Of a stretch of DNA of 64,000 nucleotides, positions 34,311 to 47,300 are shown in pieces. A model generated the notes under the pieces. It searched no databases. It saw nothing but the letters and a program-made list of their open reading frames with translations, and had not been told where the DNA came from. Origin of the DNA: Clavaria fumosa (lineage: Eukaryota > Basidiomycota > Agaricomycetes > Agaricales > Clavariaceae); contig OX637804.1 of the NCBI GenBank assembly GCA_951802425.1, positions 2,232,001 through 2,296,000 on the forward strand. Reading direction: 5' to 3'. Both the position numbers and the translations under genes were made by a program. Numbering within the stretch: position 1 is the stretch's first letter; each line of letters starts with the position of its first letter.

Positions 34311-34528
34311 GCATCTCTGGCAACTGTCATGTAATTCACTTTATGTATGTGGTTACTGTCCACAATATTTCCATGTACTTCATTGATAAGTAGCATATTT
34401 CAAGTCGCAGTTCCCACTTTGACACTTTTTGCACCTATCACTGCCTCTTTTCCTTGGTCTCTTCCTCTCCTTAGTGATTTATTCCTGTGCTTTGTTAATA
34501 GTTGTAATCACAATTATTTGAGATAGAC

Positions 34529-37140
34529 TCACAGGCCTCGAGCCAATGGAATCAGTTTGAAAACAGCTGAAATTTCTTGTACCATTGTGGTCCAGTCGAC
34601 CTTGTCGTCGTCTTTCAGCGTCAATCCCCACATCTTCATTCCTACCATAACCATTGCAATACCTGCGAGCCCTGCCCCACACCAGTCAGTCAGGATGAGC
34701 GCATCTGCATCACGCAGAACTCCATGTGGCATTATTTGTTGCCACCAGTTGGCCATGTTGTCTGCAATCCCTGAAAAGTCTTGTGTGTCATCCCAGTTAC
34801 GAGCTTGGCGTGCTTGACTCCAGTTCCTGAGTGATTCAGGAACTGCAACCTGTCGATTCTCCAATTTTAATGGAGTCCCTCCAAGGCTCCCCAAAGCTGT
34901 CTCAGCAGCAATCCATGCCTCACATAATGCATACCAATCATTGCCAAGGCTTTGTACGTCATGGTGACCCAGACCCATATCCTGTGATGCCCGTTGGATC
35001 AAAGATGGAAGGCTGCTGAGCTTAACTGGTCGAGGCTTCAGAGTCCACATAACACCCTGAGAGGTTTGCAATGCATTGGCTTCCAGTCTAAATTTTCATT
35101 TAGACTTAAAAGAGACAGAACAAATAAATTCTTATGTTTTAACACTAGCAGACAAGTAAGCAGCAGCTTGGGTCATTGCATCCCACAGTGGAAGCTCAGC
35201 ATTGAGACAATATCCTGGTGTATTTGGCACAATAGAGTCAGGCTCAGTGAAAAGGATTTCGCTGAGTTATTTGAGTCCGAGTCCTAGGCCAAGCAATATC
35301 CTTTCGATGAACCTGGGTGGTGCCACTGAGTTTGGCAAAGAGCCTCTCCGAGATGATGCTCTGATCCAATCAGAAAAGGCAACAGCACTGTCTGGATGTT
35401 CAAGGTCTGAAGAGAAAAATTCCTTCAGTAGCCATTCATTGTCAAATGTCCAGCAGGCGAAGGTTGCTGGGATGAGATGGCTGGTGGTTCCTGGATGCTG
35501 CCACAGACTCAGATACTGACCCTCAAAAGACAAATAAACATACCGCATATTGGAGAAGCTTGAGTGCATGGACGTAGTCTTGTTGATTTGTTAGTTTCTT
35601 CAGGTATGCAAGACAGTTGATGACTGTTGCTGGAGAGCCTGGGGCAGACTTGAATCCAACTACTTTCTTGCCCTTGTCAACTGTCAGTGCTCTCTCAGAC
35701 AGCGTGTCTGTCCCCTTTGCCTCTGGCTCTGCGTCCTTGTCAGTGGCATCTGGACCATCATCTAACACTTTGGTTCCCACATCTGAATCCATATCCAACC
35801 TGATGAATGTCAAAGGCCTCAGGCCTTGCTGCTGTTTCGTGTACCAGTAAGAATACAAGGCAATTGCCTCAGTCTTGGGCATGTATTAAGGATCTTGAAG
35901 GCAGCTGTCTGGCGGAATGCCATCCTTTACAAATTCTTCAGGACTGGCAGTGATTCTTTTCCATGGAACAAGTGCAGTTTGCTTTTGAACCACTGAAAAT
36001 GATATAAGTCATGATTCAGAAGTGAGAAAAAAATCTTACTGTAGACAGCCTTCACAAATTCACAAATCACGTCCTTCAAAGAAGGAAGTGAGATGTCAAG
36101 TGGGAGTTTCCCAAGGAGGGGGTAGCCAGCATCATCGTAGTTCAGCTTCCCCCAAGATCTGTTGTCTTCTTGATAATTATCTGGATGATAATTAATACCA
36201 GACAACTTAGTGAAATAAACTACTTACTATTTCCCAAAGACACATTGTATCTGCACCAGCTGGGCCAAATTTTCCCAGTTTTCCAATCCGCACATGCCTT
36301 GGTGAATTTTTGCCCTTTGTTGCTCGTTTTGAACCTTAGACATAGATTAGCATGGAGAGACAGCAGACAAAGCAAAAATTACTTTGAGCAAATCACCTGA
36401 CCCTCCTCATCCTCAAATGATGTGAGCATGAAGACATGTACCCCCATCTTGCAGTACACATTGTCCATGAATTGTGTGACAACTTTATATAAGTCTTTCT
36501 CAGCCATCCTAAACAGGAATGAGAAGGGGAGAATGTCACAGATATAAAATACTCACTCCCTCTGCAGATTGTGAGGCCATGCACCTGAATTCCAAGCATG
36601 TGCTTGGTCCATACATTGTTTCCTGTCTGCTTCAGAAAGGCCATTCAACACTTTTATGAGTGCTGGCTGATATGCTGCAAATGGTGTCCAGCCCTCCTTG
36701 ACCAACCTCATTACTTCCTGCTGCACTTCCTCTTGATAAACTTGTCCAACTACTCATCTCAGGTTCCATTTACACCCCCACACCAACCTCTCATTATTCT
36801 TATCTTCCCCCTCAACATCATCATCACTCCCATTGTTGCCATCACCTTGGCCATTTCCATCATCAGCATCATCTTGACTGCGAGACATTGGGTGATTTCC
36901 TGATACTTGTTTGGCTCTCACATTTTTGAACCATGTTTGAACAGCCTACTGAGTTTTTAGTCCAAAAAAATGTAATTACTTGTCAATTTACCTTTGAGAG
37001 ATCCAGAGGCAGCTCAGGCAGCTGTTTTCCCTTGGAAACCCATTACTGATGAGCCTCCCACAACTGCTGCACAGTAGTTCTGATGTGATCTGACTGCTCC
37101 TTACCCTTTGTGGCAAGCCACATTGGGAAGGCATTTTCTA
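34529..37140 (-). pseudogene. Cargo gene of element B: WFNN-type Agaricomycete protein of unknown function, multi-exon
   Basis: Read leftwards. Exons: QLPELPLDLSK, then WFKNVRAKQVSG (near 36940) with an acidic linker; VKEGWTPFAAYQPALIKVLNG and LSEADRKQCMDQAHAW (36630-36720); MAEKDLYKVVTQFMDNVYCK (36440-36510); FTKACADWKTGKIWPSW (36260-36340); WGKLNYDDAGYPLLGKLPLD (36090-36150); QTALVPWKRI; a middle part (35523-35882); and a C-terminal part (34529-35071) ending AVFKLIPLARGL. Introns are about 45-60 nt. This architecture recalls a large family of Agaricomycete proteins of unknown function. In-frame stops occur (near 36752 and 37049, and after LGLGLK at 35267), so it is probably damaged. No enzymatic function is claimed. 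Confidence 0.5.
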
Positions 37141-37481
37141 GGATAGGAATATAAAGATTGATAGCCCAAGGCATGCCTGACTTAGCTTTGAGGCAGAGCA
37201 GTGGAAATATTTTAAACGAATGATCACATGACTGTTGGATCCCCGCACGACACAGTCACATGGTCTGACCATGTTGCACATGATATGAGGACAATCCCTG
37301 CCAACACGAGGTTGTTTGTAAATGTTGTGACCTCCCACCACTGACCCAAAAGTTGCGACGAAGTTGCAGGCTTACACAGGCATTTTGAAGCTTAGTTTTA
37401 GTGAGACAAAATAATCACAGATTTAATTGGGGTAGATTGTCCAAGACGAAATTTCTAATTTCTCCCTCAATATTTAAATAC

Positions 37482-37841
37482 GAGCACTGGTGGTGTAATA
37501 TAAAATTATTAAGGTCAAAATTAAAATTTCTGCCTCAGAAAATCTGTTTAAAATAATTCTAGAATTGTTTTATCTCACTAGAATGAATTTCCAAACTCAA
37601 TAGAGAGGTCAGAAAGGTGAAAATAATGAGTACAATACCAAATTGCATATATTTGGTGAGATAAAAATTGTAAAAATATTCTGATTGCTGGAGAATATGG
37701 ACAACATACATAGGAACAATATCTCTCACTAAAACTAAGCTCAAAGGTGGCTGAGGAATGCAGGAAATGGCACACAGATATCTGCATCCATTTATGGTAA
37801 CTTCCAGATCATAATAATTTTATATTACACCACCAGTGCTC
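37482..37841. mobile_element. MITE with perfect 30 bp terminal inverted repeats
   Basis: A 360 bp AT-rich element starting GAGCACTGGTGGTGTAATAT and ending in the exact reverse complement over 30 bp. No coding frame. No clear target duplication (flanks TTTAAATAC and ACTCCCAAG). It lies within element B. Confidence 0.75.
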
Positions 37842-38068
37842 ACTCCCAAGACCCTCAGTGGTCTTTTTCGATCTGGGGGCAGGGGGTGAGCACCTCAGTG
37901 CACTCACTCCCAAGACCCTCAGTGGTCTTGATGATCTGGGGCAGGGCTGGGTGCCTCGACACATGCCACAGACCTTCGGCAATCTTGAAGATCTGGGGCT
38001 GCAGGCACTTTGGTGTGTTTCCATTTCCCATTTTACTCATATTGACACTCTCTATCCTTCTGGAAAAG
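37842..38068. repeat. Degenerate satellite-like DNA at the gypsy insertion site
   Basis: A roughly 60 bp unit CTCACTCCCAAGACCCTCAGTGG... occurs twice, then sequence ending TTCCATTT...TTTACTCATATTGACACTCTCTATCC. The last part is shared with 44010-44057 and 50075-50120, so the two gypsy elements sit in copies of the same host repeat. Confidence 0.55.
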
Positions 38069-38349
38069 TGTCAGACTTAGTCTCACGGTTCACACAACTT
38101 AACGTAAGGTCAATGATGATGATACTAACATAAGGGGAAAAGGGTACAAGTAAGAAAACGACGTGGTATATATAGCAAACGCTTCGGGAGTTGCCGGCGT
38201 TCCCATGCTCAGACCCCGTGCGTCACGTGATTTTCCCATTATGTAATCCACCACCCGTTCGGGTCACGTGACTCGTCCGCAAACTTCCCGCAACTCTTTT
38301 GCAATACTTTCTTGGCCTTTCCAACCTGCTTATGTAAGCGATCCTGACA
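38069..38349 (-). repeat. 3' LTR, gypsy element 2
   Basis: 281 bp. Compared with the 305 bp LTRs at 43625, 44058 and 49649 it carries one 24 bp deletion between short direct repeats. The polypurine-like tract (CCTTAAGAGGGGGG on the minus strand) lies just before it. Confidence 0.9.
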
Positions 38350-38360
38350 TCACCCCCCTC

Positions 38361-41300
38361 TTAAGGCTGGGCATCTCGACCTGCCAACTTCGCCTTGTCA
38401 GGGTATTGCTGGAAGAAGTCCCGGAGCAACAGTGCAACATTAGTGAGGTTGCGACAAGGTTCCCAGGTGTTCTCCTCTGCAGGGTATCCTAACCACTTCA
38501 CCAAATACTTCACTCCCCATCCAACCTTCTTGACATCAAGAATTTCCTCCACCTCATACTCCAAGTGGTCATCGTCAATCGTGGGGGGTGGGGGTGGAGG
38601 CAAGTTCTGGGAAGGGAAGAGGGAGCAATATATGGGGTGAGTAGCAACTCATTGAAAACCCGGTGAATGCGCCATGCTCGGGGGAGCTTGAGTCGGTATG
38701 CTGCTGGTCCAACCTTCTCTTCGATAGTGAAGGGTCCAGCCTGCTTGTTGTCAAGCTTCTTGGATGGTCGATCCATTTTCAGGTTCCGGGTATCCAGCCA
38801 GACTAAGTCCCCCTTTGAGTATTCACGACTCGGGCACTTTCCTTTATCACAGCTAGCCTTCATTGCATCTGCCGCCTTCCCCATTGCATCCCTGGCTGCT
38901 CTTCGGGATTCCATGAGCTTGGCCATCCACTCATCTGCTGCAGGGTTCACTTCAGAGGGTGGCCGGATACCACCATTCCAAGGGTGCCAGCCATACTCCA
39001 GATAGAAAGGTGTGAATCTGGTGGCTGAGTGCTCATGGTTATTGAGTGCGAATTTGGCTGTGGATAGCCACTCTGCCCAATCATCCTGCAGATGGTCAAC
39101 ATAGGCCCGGAGATACACTTCAACCTCCTGATTGACCCGCTCTGTCTGTCCATCTGTTTGTGGGTGGAAGGCAGTGCTTGGGTTTGCCTTAACTCCAATC
39201 ATCCCATAGAACTCCCTCATGAATCTGGACATGAATTGGGTTCCCCGGTCACTCACAACTTTCTGCAGGACTCCATGGTCGCGGAAGACCCGGTCTTGAA
39301 GGATCTGAGCAGCACCAAGTCCTGTGAGGTCAAGGCCAATAGCTTCGATGAGAGTTTGTTTTGTAAACTTGTTGACAATGACAAGGATCGCATTGTGACC
39401 ACGTGAGAGGGGGAAAGGCCCAACAATGTCCTAAGAGATGACTGCCCAGGGGCTCTCAGGGACAGGGTGTGGATGGAGCGGAGCAGCATGCCTGATATGA
39501 TCAGGCTTGATTCATTGGCATGTCTCGCATCCACCTGCATACTGATTGGAATCCTTCACCATGCCCACCCACCAGTAGGACCTCAGCAGAGCTGCCCTCA
39601 GTTTCCGTGGACCAGGGTGCCCTGTGATGGGGAGGTCATGCTCAAAGGTGAGCACTGCCTCACGTGCTTCTGGGGGCACCCAAGTGATTTCTGCCTTCTG
39701 CCAGAGTCCCATCTGATCTCTCATCCACTCATCATCAAGCTCCTCCAGCTTCTGCACATATACCATGCTGTTTTTCTGGAGTAGTGTCTCCATCTCTGAT
39801 GTGAACGATGTGCGGGTCTCAGCCTCTGGGAAGACCTGTACTGGTGCATCCTCCTCCACCATCTCTCCATAATCTGGCCTCCATGAGAGTGCATCAGCTT
39901 TCATGTTTGACTTCCCAGTACGGTACTTGATCTCGAAGTCAAAGCACTGGAGCTCTCCAACCCAACAGACCTGCCTCGGTTTCAACTTCTGGGGCTTCCG
40001 GAAGTACTGGAGGTTAGCATGGTCCATCCAGATTTTGATAGTCTCTTCCACCCCAATCAGGTAAGCCCGCCACTCGCATAGTGCCTGGATTACAGCCAGG
40101 AACTCCTTGTCGTACACATCGTAATTCTTCTCAGCTGCAGTGAGGGCTTTGGAGATGTAGTCTACAACTCTCCAAGTCCCATCCACCTGCTGCTGCAAGA
40201 GAACTCCTCCAGTCGCCAAGTTGCTCGCATCTGTTTCTACCTTCCATCTCCCTTTGTCTTGTGGTAGAGCCAAGACCGGGGCTGATACTAGTGCCAGGTG
40301 GAGATCTTGGAAGGCTGCTTCCTCCTCCTCCTCCCATCTCCACGGGACTTTCCCTGTCAGCCGGAAGAGTGGTTTTGCCTGGGCAGAGAGGTTCGGGATG
40401 TGCTGGCGGAGGTAGTTCAGCATCCTGTTGAATCTTTCACATTCTTCAGTCTGGGCCAGTTACGGATCGCCGCGCCTTTAGCTGGGTCATGCTCTAGATG
40501 GTTGTGGGAGATCTTCATCCCAAGGAAGAAAACCTCACTCTTCTCGAACTCGCACTTGCTGAGTCTGAGATACAGGCCATTCTCCCCAAACTTCTTCAAG
40601 ACCCAATCCATCCAATACCGATGTGTAGCCAAATCCTCTGCAAACACTACAACATCATCAACATAGGCTCGGACATGCCCCCCTGCAATCTCTTCCCTCA
40701 ACACATGGTTCATGAAGCGCTGGAAGGTTGCAGGTGCATTCTGCAGCCCAAACCACATAACTGCCAGTTCGAAGAGTCCATGAGGCATTAGGAAAGCACA
40801 GCAGTGCTGATGTTCTGGCCAGACCTGCATCGATGGGAAACCTCCCTTCGCATCAATCTTGGAATAGATGGTCGCCCCCTTTAACACATCCACAGTGTCT
40901 CGTATGAGGGGGAGGGGGTACTTGTCTTTGATTAGATACAAGTTCAGCCTAGAGTAATCGATAATCGGCTGCAGCTTGTCCTTCTCACGTTTGAAGAAGA
41001 AGGGGCTTGCATATGGGGACTTCGAAGGTCGGATTCGTCCAGAAGCTAGCTGCTCATCCACCCAGTGATTCATTTCCACCATCTCTTCTCACATCAGAGA
41101 GTATAGCTTAGAGGAGAGGTGTCCAGGGTCTGTTTTAAACTCGATTTTGATATCAAAGTCAGGGTGGGAGCAGGGGAGCTCATCCCACTTTGCTTCACTA
41201 AAAACCAAAGGGTAGCGGCTGGGCCAATCAGGGGTAGGGCCAGTGTTGGGAAAACGGGTGTCCGGGATACTGGCCGAGGCCAGGGTACTCGCTTTTGGTG

Positions 41301-42004
41301 GAACTGAGGGTCGAACAGGGGACTGGTGGCTGTGTGGGGAGGAGGCACAGGTGTTGGGGCAGCAGGTGAGCCTTACTTCAGCTTTCACCCAGTCAATCTC
41401 TGGATTATGACACTTTAGCCAATCATGCCCAAGGATCGCCGTGTGGGACTGGGTCTTCCCTAGCAGGAAGTGGATCTGCTCCTGGTGGTCACCAACTGTC
41501 ACAAGCAGCTCCATCCCATACCGGATCTTACCATCTCTGTTCTGTGTTCCATCCACATTATACATGGTGATTGGATTCAGCAAGGGAGATGGTTCCAATC
41601 CCACTTTTTTTGCCCACTCCAAGTCCATAAAGCAGTTGGTGCAGCCTGAGTTGACAAGGGCTTTCGTAGTTGCCCCTTTGCCAGTGCTGAGAGCCTCCAG
41701 GTGCACCTGGATGGAGAGCTCTCAGGGCATATGCAATAGGGTGTCCTTCAGCACCTCTGTAAGGCACTTTGTCAGCTCCACTTTGCTGCTAGTCCCCTTT
41801 TCTCTTTTCGGTATTTCACTCTTAGTGGTTTCTGTTTCTGCTTTGTCCTTCTCCTCAGCCTCAATTCGAGTATGTCTCCACTGCAAGATTGTATATTTGG
41901 GTATACTCACTGCGGACACAGGGACAGAAGGGGGGCTGGGGTGACTACTCTTGAGACACCAGTTCGGACTCACTGGGCCTCATCTCCAAAATCCAGCTCC
42001 TCAG
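38361..42004 (-). pseudogene. Pol of gypsy element 2 (PR-RT-RH-IN-chromodomain), broken
   Basis: All domains of the intact copy are recognisable: protease ALVNSGCTNCFMDL (Asp replaced by Asn in the DSG motif), RT with AYVDDVVVFAED, RNase H (ETDASNLATGG), integrase (CETCQ, HPQTDGQTERVNQE) and chromodomain (LEYEVEEILDVKK). Breaks: TGA codons at Arg positions (near 41089, 41726 and 39511), a TAG for Trp (near 39431), a small deletion near 40430 and a one-base loss near 38610 that shifts the chromodomain frame. Most point lesions are C-to-T or G-to-A. It cannot encode a functional polyprotein. Confidence 0.88.
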
Positions 42005-42974
42005 TAGGAGCCCTCTTCTCTCTCTCCAACAATGCCACATGGTCTAAGAGCAAAGCAATCTGATTTTCGTAGTCCTTGGCACTTTGTGCCTGGCTTTCCA
42101 TGGTGCAGACCTGCGGCCTTGGGATCTGTGGGCATGTGTCTGGGAGGAGACAGTCTCTCACCATGTGGCCAGCTTGGCCACATTGGAAACAGGCACATCC
42201 TACTCCAGGGGCATGTGCACGATCGACCAACATGGCATCACCAACACCGGCGGGATGCGGCATGACAGGAGGGGCAGGGGTGCAGGCCTGTGGCTGGGCC
42301 AGGAAGGGGTGAGGGGCTGTAGTGAAGCGGGTTGGTTGGGGGAGGGGTCGGCTGGCTATGGGCAGAGCTGGGCGGACAGAATTCTGCTGCGCAATGACTC
42401 CATCAAGGCGGCGCTGCTGGGCATCAAGTTTTTCTGCTAGTGCCTTCCACTCCACATAGGTCTCGGGCATTGGTGAGATGCTATAGATCTTCCCCACCAA
42501 TCTCCTACTCAGGTTCAACTCTAGCCAGTGAACCAAGATATCCGAATCAGCTGCCTCAGCCATTCCTGCTCAGTGGAACAGTGTCTCGAACTTTGCAAAG
42601 AACTCTGGGGCTGTCGCAGAGGCCTGTTTCAGCCTCGCAATGTCTGCGAGGGCGGTCACACAGTCATTTGGGTCATCAAATGCCCGTTTCATCTCCTCCA
42701 TGAAGTCTACCCAGGATCCAGCCTCATCATTTCCCAGGATCTCTTCTCCCTTCATATTTGCCCACTGAGCAGCAAACCCATCCCCAGTGATCTTGCTGAG
42801 GGTGTAGAGGACCTTTGCTGGGTCCATGGCATAGATAACTGGATTTGCCATAAACTGGAGGTGAAGCGAACAGAGGAATGTGTGGAAATTCTTTTTCTGC
42901 CCATCGAAGGGGGCAACAGATAAGTCAAGCCTCATCGGTTGGGCTGCAGGCGGGGCGACGTGGTCAGCCATCAC
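41970..42974 (-). pseudogene. Gag of gypsy element 2, one nonsense mutation
   Basis: Same architecture as the intact gag at 47994-48998, including the knuckle CFQCGQAGHMVRDC and the junction heptamer GGATTTT (41998-42004). A TGA near 42569 interrupts the frame where the intact copy has Arg, splitting it into 42570-42974 and 41970-42563. Confidence 0.88.
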
Positions 42975-43624
42975 AGACCCTGGTGGTGGTGATGGGGTTT
43001 CAGGGACGTCAGTAATGGGGGAATTGGGGGGGAGCTGGGCTTGACCCGGTCTCAGACGCAGACACTGTAAATAAAATTCCGGGCCTTGGGCACTCAGGAT
43101 TTCTTCGATCTCTTAGCAGTCCTGTCCTCTCAGGCTGCTCTCTATGTATCTAGGTACTTATAGAACTCTTATTCTATAAAACTTGTTGCTAGTGTGGGGC
43201 CTGAATGGTGTCCCAGGTGGTCACTCCACAACTCTTAGTGAGTTGCCCATGTGCCCTTCTGACAATGGTCACAGAGCAAGGGCCCTGTCCACTGGACCAG
43301 GAAACTACAGAAAAACTATGTATAGGGCCTTTCCGTGCCCTGTACACTACACAATTCACTGGTATGTAGCTGTAAAGCAAAGTTCCGGGCCTTTGGCACT
43401 CGGTGTCTCTTGGGGAGGGTCACAGTAGACTTCCTCCAGGTCTGGTCACATGTATCTACACACAGTAAAAATTTCACACAGTTCTGTTGCACACCATGGG
43501 CAGGGTAAAGAGAAAGAGGATGAGGGGGATAAGCTGTCACAGAGTGTGACAGTTTGAGATAGGGGTCCAGGCTAGCCAGGTTAGGACACGGGGCTAGGGC
43601 GGACAGGGGTTGATGTTAGTATTG

Positions 43625-43929
43625 TGTCAGACTTAGTCTCACAGTTCACACAACTTAACGTAAGGTCGATGATGACGATACTAACATAAGGGGAAAAGGG
43701 TACAAGTAAGAAAACGATGTGGTATATATAGCGAACACTTCGGGAGTTGCTGGCATTCCCACGCTCGGACCCCGTGCGTCACGTGATGCGTCCAGGCCCA
43801 GGTCACGTGATTTTTCCATTATGTAATCCACCACCCGTTCGGGTCACGTGACTCGTCTGCAAACTTCCCGCAACTCTTTTGTGATACTTTCTTGGCCTTT
43901 CCAACCTGCTTATGTAAGCGATCCTGACA
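43625..43929 (-). repeat. 5' LTR, gypsy element 2
   Basis: 305 bp, TGTCAG...CTGACA. It contains a TATA-like TATATATA and, downstream, ATGTTAGTAT (complement at 43678-43687). The same 10 bases appear as their complement just outside the LTR (43613-43622), as in element 3. Confidence 0.9.
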
Positions 43930-44057
43930 CAAAGCATGTCTTGACACATGGGTCTTCACACCCGACACTTGTATTTGTTGGTCTGGGGCAGGGAATGTGG
44001 GTGTTTCATGCGTTTCCATTTACTGTTTTACTTACATTGACACTGACTATCCCTCCA
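43930..44057. repeat. Host satellite unit between the two gypsy elements
   Basis: 128 bp (ACATGGGTCTTCACACCCGA...TGACACTGACTATCCCTCCA) matching 49990-50120. It separates element 2 from element 3 and ends in the CTCCA target duplication of element 3. Confidence 0.7.
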
Positions 44058-44362
44058 TGTCAGACTTAGTCTCACGGTTCACACAACTTAACGTAAGGTC
44101 GATGATGACGATACTAACATAAGGGGAAAAGGGTACAAGTAAGAAAGCGACGTAGTATATATAGCGAGCGGTTCGGGAGTTGCCGGCGTTCCCACGCTCG
44201 GACCCCGTGCGTCACGTGATGCGTCCAGGCCCGGGTCACGTGATTTTCCCATTATGTAAGCCACCACCTGTTCGGGTCACATGACTCGTCCGCAAACTTC
44301 CCGCAACTCTTTTGCGATCCTTTCTTGGCCTTTCCAACCTGCTTATGTAAGCGATCCTGACA
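44058..44362 (-). repeat. 3' LTR, gypsy element 3
   Basis: Differs from the 5' LTR by CCTGTTC for CCCGTTC (near 44269) and CACATG for CACGTG (near 44279), each a C-to-T or G-to-A change at CpG. Confidence 0.93.
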
Positions 44363-44373
44363 TCACCCCCCTC

Positions 44374-47300
44374 TTAAGGCTGGGCGTCTCGACCTGCCAG
44401 CTTCGCCTTGTCAGGGTATTGCTGGAAGAAGTCCCGGAGCAACAGTGCAACGTTAGTGAGGTTGCGACGAGGTTCCCAGGTGTTCTCCTCTGCAGGGTAT
44501 CCTAACCACTTCACCAAATACTTCACTCCCCGTCCAACCTTCTTGACATCAAGAATTTCCTCCACCTCATACTCCAAGTGGTCATCGTCAATCGTGGGGG
44601 GTGGGGGTGGAGGCAAGTTCTGGGAAGGGAAAGAGGGAGCAATATACGGGGTGAGTAGCAACTCATTGAAAACCCGGTGAATGCGCCATGCTCGGGGGAG
44701 CTTGAGTCGGTATGCTGCTGGTCCAACCTTCTCTTCGATGGTGAAGGGTCCAGCCCGCTTGTTGTCAAGCTTCTTGGATGGTCAATCCATTTTCAGGTTC
44801 CGGGTATCCAGCCAGACTAAGTCCCCCTTTGAGTATTCACGACTCGGGCACTTTCCTTTATCATAGCTAGCCTTCATCGCATCTGCCGCCTTCCCCATTG
44901 CATCCCTGGCTGCTCTTCGGGATTCCGTGAGCTTGGCCATCCACTCGTCTGCTGCAGGGTTCACTTCAGAGGGCGGCTGGATACCACCATTCCAAGGGTG
45001 CCGGCCATACTCCAGATAGAAAGGTGTGAATCCAGTGGCTGAGTGCTCACGGTTATTGAGCGCGAATTCGGCTGTGGATAGCCACTCTGCCCAATCATCC
45101 TGCAGATGGTCAACATAGGCCCGGAGATACACTTCAACCTCCTGATTGACCCGCTCTGTCTGTCCATCTGTTTGTGGGTGGAAGGCAGTGCTCGGGTTCG
45201 CCTTAACTCCAATCATCCCATAAAACTCTCTCATGAATCTGGACACAAATTGGGTTCCCCGGTCACTCACAACTTTCTGCGGGACTCCATGGTCGCGGAA
45301 GACCCGGTCTCGAAGGATCCGAGCAGCACCAAGTCCCGTGAGGTCAAGGCCAATAGCTTCGATGAGAGTTCGTTTTGTAAACTTGTCGACAATGACAAGG
45401 ATCGCATTGTGACCACGTGAGAGGGGGAAAGGTCCAACAATGTCCCAAGAGATGACTGCCCAGGGGCTCTCAGGGACAGGGTGCGGATGGAGCGGAGCGG
45501 CGCGCCTGGTACGATCAGGCTTGATTCGTTGGCATGTCTCACATCCACCTGCATACCGATTGGAATCCTTCACCATGCCCACCCACCAATAGGACCTCAG
45601 CAGAGCCGCCCTCAGTTTCCGTGGACCAGGGTGTCCTGCGATGGGGAGGTCATGCTCAAAGGTGAGCACTGCCTCACGTGCTTCTGGGGGCACCCAGGTG
45701 ATTTCTGCCTTCCACCAGAGTCCCATCCGATCTCTCGTCCACTCATCATCAAGCTCCTCCGGCTTCTGCACATATACCGCACTGTTTTTCTGGAGTAGCG
45801 TCTCCATCTCCGATGTGAACGATGTGTGGGTCTCAGCCTCTGGGAAGACCTGTACTGGTGCATCCTCCTCCACCATCTCTCCATAATCTGGCCTCCGTGA
45901 GAGTGCATCCGCTTTCGTGTTTGACTTCCCAGTACGGTACTTGATCTCGAAGTCAAAGCACTGGAGCTCTCCAACCCAACGGACCTGCCTCGGTTTCAAC
46001 TTCTGGGGCTTCCGGAAGTACTGGAGGTTAGCATGGTCCGTCCAGATTTCGATAGTCTCTTCCACCCCAATCAGGTAAGCCCGCCACTCGCGTAGTGCCC
46101 GGATTACAGCCAGGAACTCCTTGTCGTACACATCGTAATTCTTCTCAGCTGCAGTGAGGGCCTTGGAGATGTAGTCTACAACTCTCCAAGTCCCATCCAC
46201 CTGCTGCTGTGAGAGAACTCCTCCAGTCGCCAAGTTGCTCGCATCTGTTTCTACCTTCCATCTCCCTTCGTCTTGTGGTAGAGCCAAGACCGGGGCTGAT
46301 ACTAGTGCCAGGCGGAGATCTTGGAAGGCTGCTTCCTCCTCCTCCTCCCATCTCCACGGGACTTTCCCTGTCAGCCGGAAGAGTGGTTTTGCCCAGGCAG
46401 AGAGATTTGGGATGTGCCGGCGGAGGTAGTTCAGCATCCTGTTGAATCTTTGTACCTCTTTCACATTTTTCGGTCTGGGCCAGTTACGGATCGCCGCGCC
46501 TTTAGCTGGGTCATGCTCTAGACAGTTGTGGGAGATCTTCATCCCCAGGAAGAAAACCTCACTCTTCTCGAACTCGCACTTGCTGAGTCTGAGACACAGG
46601 CCATTCTCCCCAAACTTCTTCAAGACCCGATCCATCCAATACCGATGTGTAGCCAAATCCTCTGCAAACACTATAACATCATCGACATAGGCTCGGACAT
46701 GCCCCCCTGCAATCTCTTCTCTCAGCACATGGTTCATGAAGCGCTGGAAGGTTGCAGGCGCATTCTGCAGCCCAAACCACATAACTGCCGGTTCGAAGAG
46801 TCCACGAGGCGTTAGGAAAGCACAGTGGTGCTGATGTTCTGGCCAGACCTGCATCGATGGGAAACCTCCCTTCGCATCAATCTTGGAATAGATGGTCGCC
46901 CCCTTTAACACATCCACAGTGTCTCGTATGAGGGGGAGGGGGTACTTGTCTTTGATTAGATACGAGTTCAGCCTAGAGTAATCGATAATCAGCCGCAGCT
47001 TGTCCTTCTCACGTTTGAAGAAGAAGGGGCTTGCGTACGGGGACTTCGAAGGTCGGATTCGTCCAGAAGCTAGCTGCTCATCCACCCAGCGATTCATTCC
47101 CACCATCTCTTCTCGCGTCAGAGAGTATAGCTTAGAGGAGAGGTGTCCAGGGTCTGTTTTAAACTCAATTTTGATATCAAAGTCAGGGCGGGAGCGGGGG
47201 AGCTCATCCCACTTTGCTTCACTAAAAACCAAAGGGTAGCGGCTGGGCCAATCAGGGGTAGGGCCAGTGTTGGGAAAACGGGTGTCCGGGATACTGGCCG

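Larger units (their letters stand above)
38069..43929 (-). mobile_element. Gypsy chromovirus element 2, full length but decayed
   Basis: LTR-bounded: 3' LTR 38069-38349 and 5' LTR 43625-43929, TGTCAG...CTGACA. The flanks AAAAG (38064-38068) and CAAAG (43930-43934) match at 4 of 5 bases as a target duplication. The 3' LTR lacks 24 bp present in the other copies, lost between two copies of GTCACGTGAT. Gag and pol are in order but contain several stops. Same family as element 3 next to it. Confidence 0.9.

Noticed and set aside
43930..43934. Perfect target duplication for gypsy element 2
   Set aside because: Flanks are AAAAG and CAAAG, only 4 of 5 identical; reported as imperfect.
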